The notes beneath the pieces are model-generated. The model saw only the letters and a program-made list of their open reading frames with translations. It was not told the DNA's origin and made no database searches. Below, piece by piece: positions 61,322 through 64,000 of a DNA stretch of 64,000 nucleotides. Both the position numbers and the translations under genes were made by a program. The first letter of the stretch is position 1. The number at the start of each line of letters is the position of its first letter. This DNA is from Massiliimalia sp050943535 (GTDB taxonomy: Bacteria > Bacillota > Clostridia > Oscillospirales > Ruminococcaceae), in the NCBI GenBank assembly GCA_050943535.1, contig JBMNPJ010000012.1, positions 17,223 to 81,222 on the forward strand, given 5' to 3'.

Positions 61322-62329
61322 ATGAAATATTATTTAGGAATTGATCAAGGCGGAACAAAAACTGAAGTAGCAGTATGTAATGAAAAAGGGGAAATCTTAG
61401 GATTTGGCTCAGATGCAGGATTGAAATGTCAATATTTTCGTGATGATCAAGAAATCTATTTAAAGCATATCAAAACTGCCTGTAAAGCCGCTCTAAATGA
61501 AGCAAATCTTGATTTTTGTGACATTAATACTGTTTGTGCTTCTTTAAATGGAGCTGATTGGGGATTTGAGTATGCTCCATTAGCTTTCCGTCTAATAAAG
61601 CTCCTCCACTGCATGGATATTATTTTAATTAATGATTGTATTGGCGCTATGCGAGGAGGAAGCCTTGAAGAAAACTGTGCAGTGATTTGCGCAGGGACAG
61701 GAACCAATATTGCTGTTTGCAGAGAAGACAGAGAAAATCTCATCTATGGTTATTTTGTTCCACCAGTCATTCAAGGTGGCTCTGCACTAGGACAACAAAT
61801 GTTTGATGCTGTTTTAGAAGAATATATTGGCATTGGAAGCCCTACATGCCTCACAGAAATGGTTTTAAAACACACTGGATATCATTCTATTAAAGAACTA
61901 TTTATGGACATTACTTTAGGAAAATACAATTTATCCTATCGCTATTTGGTACAAGATTTTTTAAAAGCATGTGTAGATGGAGATTCTGTTGCTAAAAATA
62001 TTGCATTACAATTTGCAAAAAAAACAGCTCAATTTATTTGCGCAGGAATCAAAAAACAAGAAATGGAAAACATGCCGCTGGATTTAGTTTATTCTGGCAG
62101 TGTTTTTAAGGATAATGGAGTTTACATCACCAATCTAATCAGTCAGATCGTTCATCAACATTATCCTCAAATTCATTGTATTGATGCCAACTTTGAACCA
62201 GTATGTGGATGCTTGCTTGAAATTTTCAGGCGGGAATATAGTGCGCATATTCCAGATCATATTCTGGAAAGTTTACAGTGTACAGCAAAATCATATCATT
62301 TATTAAGAGATGTGTTAATAAGAGTTTAA
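61322..62329 (+). CDS. BadF/BadG-type sugar kinase (N-acetylglucosamine kinase-like)
   Basis: 335 residues of the actin-like ATPase fold: 'YYLGIDQGGTKTEVAVCNEKG' (phosphate-1), 'VICAGTGTNIAVC' (phosphate-2 region) and a late 'LVYSGSVFKDNGVY' (adenosine site). This BadF-type group includes N-acetylglucosamine kinase. With the GH4 and NagB-like genes next to it, it probably phosphorylates an amino sugar or a disaccharide containing it. AT-rich codon use. Confidence 0.88.
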   Translation: MKYYLGIDQGGTKTEVAVCNEKGEILGFGSDAGLKCQYFRDDQEIYLKHIKTACKAALNEANLDFCDINTVCASLNGADWGFEYAPLAFRLIKLLHCMDIILINDCIGAMRGGSLEENCAVICAGTGTNIAVCREDRENLIYGYFVPPVIQGGSALGQQMFDAVLEEYIGIGSPTCLTEMVLKHTGYHSIKELFMDITLGKYNLSYRYLVQDFLKACVDGDSVAKNIALQFAKKTAQFICAGIKKQEMENMPLDLVYSGSVFKDNGVYITNLISQIVHQHYPQIHCIDANFEPVCGCLLEIFRREYSAHIPDHILESLQCTAKSYHLLRDVLIRV

Positions 62330-62348
62330 AAGAAAAGAGGCTAAATTA

Positions 62349-63071
62349 ATGAATCTAATAGTTGCAAATGACTATGAACAATTGTCTTGTGTAGCGGCTG
62401 AACGAATTGCGCAATATATAAATGATAATCCCAATGCTTTACTTTGTTTTGCGGCAGGAGACACTCCATTAGGAACTTTTAAAAAATTAATTGAACTGCA
62501 GAAACAGCAAAAAGTAAATTTATCCAGCGTATTTTATGTAGGGTTAGATGAATGGGCAGGATTAGAGAAAGATGTCCCTGGAACATGTTTTCAAGTTATG
62601 CATGATAATTTCTATCACCCTGCAAATATTCCATCAGATCGTTTTGTTGTATTTCATGGTGATTGCAAGAATTTAGAAGAAGAATGCAGAAGAGTACAAC
62701 AATGGATTGATGAACACAATGGATTGGATTTAGTTCTTTTAGGTGTAGGAATGAATGGACATGTAGGATTTAATGAACCTGGAAGTCCAGATTTTGCAGG
62801 TTGTTTTCCTATCCCGTTAGACAATGTTACAAAAGAAGTTTCTGTAAAATATTTTCATCAAAAATTACCCTTGACATACGGTCTTACCATTGGTTGGAAA
62901 ACACTAAAAAGTGCTAAAAAAGTTCTAGTCTTGGCAAATGGGGCAAAAAAAGCACCTGTTATTAAACGAGCTTTTTGCGAACCTGCCTCTGCTGACTTTA
63001 CAATTTCTTTGTTTCAAGACCATAAAGATTTAACAGTAATTTTGGATCAAGAAGCTTCTTCAGAACTTTAA
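62349..63071 (+). CDS. nagB: Glucosamine-6-phosphate deaminase-like protein (NagB family)
   Basis: 240 residues, NagB/SugarP_isomerase type: 'LCFAAGDTPLGTF' (phosphate loop), 'VFYVGLDEWAGL' with the Asp, and 'LLGVGMNGHVGFNEPG' with the catalytic Asp-His-Glu set of NagB. Converts glucosamine-6-phosphate to fructose-6-phosphate and ammonia. There is no NagA deacetylase gene in the operon, which suggests a non-acetylated amino sugar or a deacetylase elsewhere. Isomerases of related sugars share the fold. Confidence 0.87.
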   Translation: MNLIVANDYEQLSCVAAERIAQYINDNPNALLCFAAGDTPLGTFKKLIELQKQQKVNLSSVFYVGLDEWAGLEKDVPGTCFQVMHDNFYHPANIPSDRFVVFHGDCKNLEEECRRVQQWIDEHNGLDLVLLGVGMNGHVGFNEPGSPDFAGCFPIPLDNVTKEVSVKYFHQKLPLTYGLTIGWKTLKSAKKVLVLANGAKKAPVIKRAFCEPASADFTISLFQDHKDLTVILDQEASSEL

Positions 63072-63093
63072 TATCACTCTAACAAACTTTGTA

Positions 63094-63142
63094 GCTGCTT
63101 TTCCCAGGTAACACAATAAAAGGAAAAGCAGCATTCTTTTTT
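63094..63142 (+). terminator. Terminator between the nagB-like gene and the MttB-family gene
   Basis: 11-bp stem GCTGCTTTTCC / GGAAAAGCAGC, then ATTCTTTTTT. It ends just before the GGGAGGT ribosome site of the next gene, so it may act as a termination-type attenuator. Confidence 0.8.
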
Positions 63143-63155
63143 GGGAGGTACTTGA

Positions 63156-63920
63156 ATGAAATCATTAAAAATTATACCAGATTTGCTAACAAATTCTGAA
63201 AAAGAATTAATTCATGAAAAATCACTAAACATTTTACAAAAAGTGGGGATCAAAGCACCCTACTTACCTTTTTTGGAATTACTAGAACAACATGGTGCTA
63301 TTATTGACAAACACACATACATAGCAAAATTTCCCAAGAAAGTAATACAAAAAATGGTTGATTCTATCGAAAAACAGAATCCTCCTGAAACCATGAAAAA
63401 ATTACAGGGAAATATTTCTACAGAAATATTTCTTGTGGATCTTTTTAACAAAAGTCGGCGATTGGGTAAATTGGAAGATATTAAAAAAGGTATTGCCTTA
63501 GTAGAGCACCTAAGCGAATTTCCTACATCTAACGCAGTTGTCGTTCCTTCTGATGTTCCTTCGCAAATTTCTGATGTAGAAAGTTTTTTTCAATTATTTG
63601 CATATTCTAAAAAGCCAGGAACAACATACATTTTATCTCCTTTTTCTGCAGAATATATTATAGAAATGTCAAATGTTATTGGGCGTCCGATTTCCTACGG
63701 TTTCCAATGTCTAAGCCCGTTTCAATTTACAACAGTAACATTACAATTAGCCATGTTATTTTTTGAGAAAGGTCTACTTGCAGGATGCGGCCCTTTTGCA
63801 ATGTCTATGGTAACATCGCCAGTTACTCCAGCAGGTGCGTTACTCACACAAAATGCAGAACAATTAGCTTGTTGGTTTTGCAACACTCATCTGAATCACA
63901 CACAGGCAAAACGGATGTGA
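63156..63920 (+). CDS. MttB/trimethylamine methyltransferase-family protein, truncated
   Basis: 254 residues from ATG 63156; family members have about 480. 'IHEKSLNILQKVGIKAPYLPFLELL', 'GGRSRRLGKLEDIKKG'-like element (here 'KSRRLGKLEDIKKGIALVEHL') and 'GPFAMSMVTSPVTPAGALLTQNAEQLAC' follow the MttB barrel up to about residue 238. The remaining 16 residues do not fit the family. The C-terminal half is absent and the flanking sequence changes composition near 63868. No in-frame TAG appears in the visible part, so pyrrolysine cannot be judged. Presumably a disrupted gene, by insertion, rearrangement or an assembly join. Confidence 0.75.
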   Translation: MKSLKIIPDLLTNSEKELIHEKSLNILQKVGIKAPYLPFLELLEQHGAIIDKHTYIAKFPKKVIQKMVDSIEKQNPPETMKKLQGNISTEIFLVDLFNKSRRLGKLEDIKKGIALVEHLSEFPTSNAVVVPSDVPSQISDVESFFQLFAYSKKPGTTYILSPFSAEYIIEMSNVIGRPISYGFQCLSPFQFTTVTLQLAMLFFEKGLLAGCGPFAMSMVTSPVTPAGALLTQNAEQLACWFCNTHLNHTQAKRM

Positions 63921-64000
63921 CAGCTCCGGTTTCCCGTGTGTTTTCTATGTAACCGGTTGCCCGGAAGAAGTCGTCGTAATCTTCTTTCGAACAGCCTTTG
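63844..64000 (-). CDS. Unrecognised partial reading frame beyond the junction
   Basis: The minus strand is open from the right edge to a stop at 63844-63846, 52 codons. Its composition in 63870-64000 is richer in GC than the operon to its left. The visible peptide includes 'KGCSKEDYDDFFRATGYIEN'. I do not recognise it, and the start lies outside the window. It overlaps the end of the MttB frame by 77 bp, so one of the two is broken here. Could be the edge of an inserted element. Confidence 0.3.
   Translation of the reverse strand, partial: KGCSKEDYDDFFRATGYIENTRETGAVTSVLPVCDSDECCKTNKLIVLHFV

Noticed and set aside
63156..63920. Pyrrolysine-containing trimethylamine methyltransferase
   Set aside because: The visible part ends before the position where pyrrolysine occurs in MttB and there is no in-frame TAG, so there is no support.

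Overview
The window looks like chromosome of a spore-forming, carbohydrate-degrading gut-type Clostridia (Firmicutes), tentatively Oscillospirales. The reasons are strong AGGAGG-type ribosome binding sites with frequent TTG/GTG starts, the mreBCD-PBP2 block next to maf, a DUF4321 gene, dut, a U32 peptidase and zapA, many AraC/LacI-controlled sugar clusters, and a BclA-like collagen protein behind a promoter that resembles a mother-cell sporulation promoter. Most of the window has moderate GC. About 55.3-63.87 kb is visibly more AT-rich.

Layout. 0-7.1 kb: cell-shape and housekeeping block on the minus strand (PBP2 fragment, mreD, mreC, mreB, maf, DUF4321, dut, U32 peptidase, zapA). 7.2-9.8 kb: DUF1624 membrane protein, a split chromate transporter pair, YbaK-type deacylase. 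9.8-15.4 kb: AraC regulator divergent from a sugar ABC transporter (binding lipoprotein, two permeases) followed by a UroD-family protein. 15.4-22 kb: Gfo/Idh/MocA oxidoreductase, GH2 beta-galactosidase, AraC regulator and MFS transporter. 22.3-28.9 kb: GNAT, TPR glycosyltransferase plus collagen-like glycoprotein, AIM24 protein, HAD phosphatase, divergent prenyl synthase, tRNA-Val. 29-31 kb: cytoplasmic GH120 beta-xylosidase-like beta-helix. 31.5-36 kb: GNAT, three small flavin-family proteins, LysR and an opine dehydrogenase. 36.1-45.1 kb: a six-gene minus-strand operon (amidohydrolase, two medium-chain dehydrogenases, GH29 fucosidase, UxaA, UxaB) with a divergent AraC regulator. Near-identical 40-bp direct repeats flank the whole module. 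45.1-48.1 kb: GH127 with a UroD-family methyltransferase-like protein. 48.4-55.3 kb: two-component system, then S1C protease, VTC-domain protein, DUF4956 and a secreted lipoprotein, then a small alarmone synthetase. 55.6-63.9 kb: LacI-controlled AT-rich operon (ABC importer, GH4, BadF-type kinase, NagB-like deaminase), then an MttB-family gene that ends abruptly where a compositionally different sequence begins.

How the genes work together. Several clusters follow one pattern: a local regulator, an importer or a cytoplasmic glycosidase, and dehydrogenases or kinases. The sugars implied are beta-galactosides, beta-xylosides, L-fucosides, beta-L-arabinofuranosides and an amino-sugar glycoside. 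The strongest candidates for undescribed biology are four. (1) The GH29/dehydrogenase/lactonase/UxaA operon, which parallels the oxidative L-fucose locus of Campylobacter. (2) The protease-VTC-DUF4956-lipoprotein operon, preceded by an array of TTAAG boxes that probably bind the adjacent response regulator. (3) The two UroD-family proteins in sugar clusters; both keep the HxC...C zinc-ligand pattern of corrinoid methyltransferases, yet no corrinoid protein is nearby. (4) The LacI-regulated GH4/kinase/deaminase operon fed by an ABC importer instead of a PTS. Family calls rest on motifs read by eye; no database search was run.
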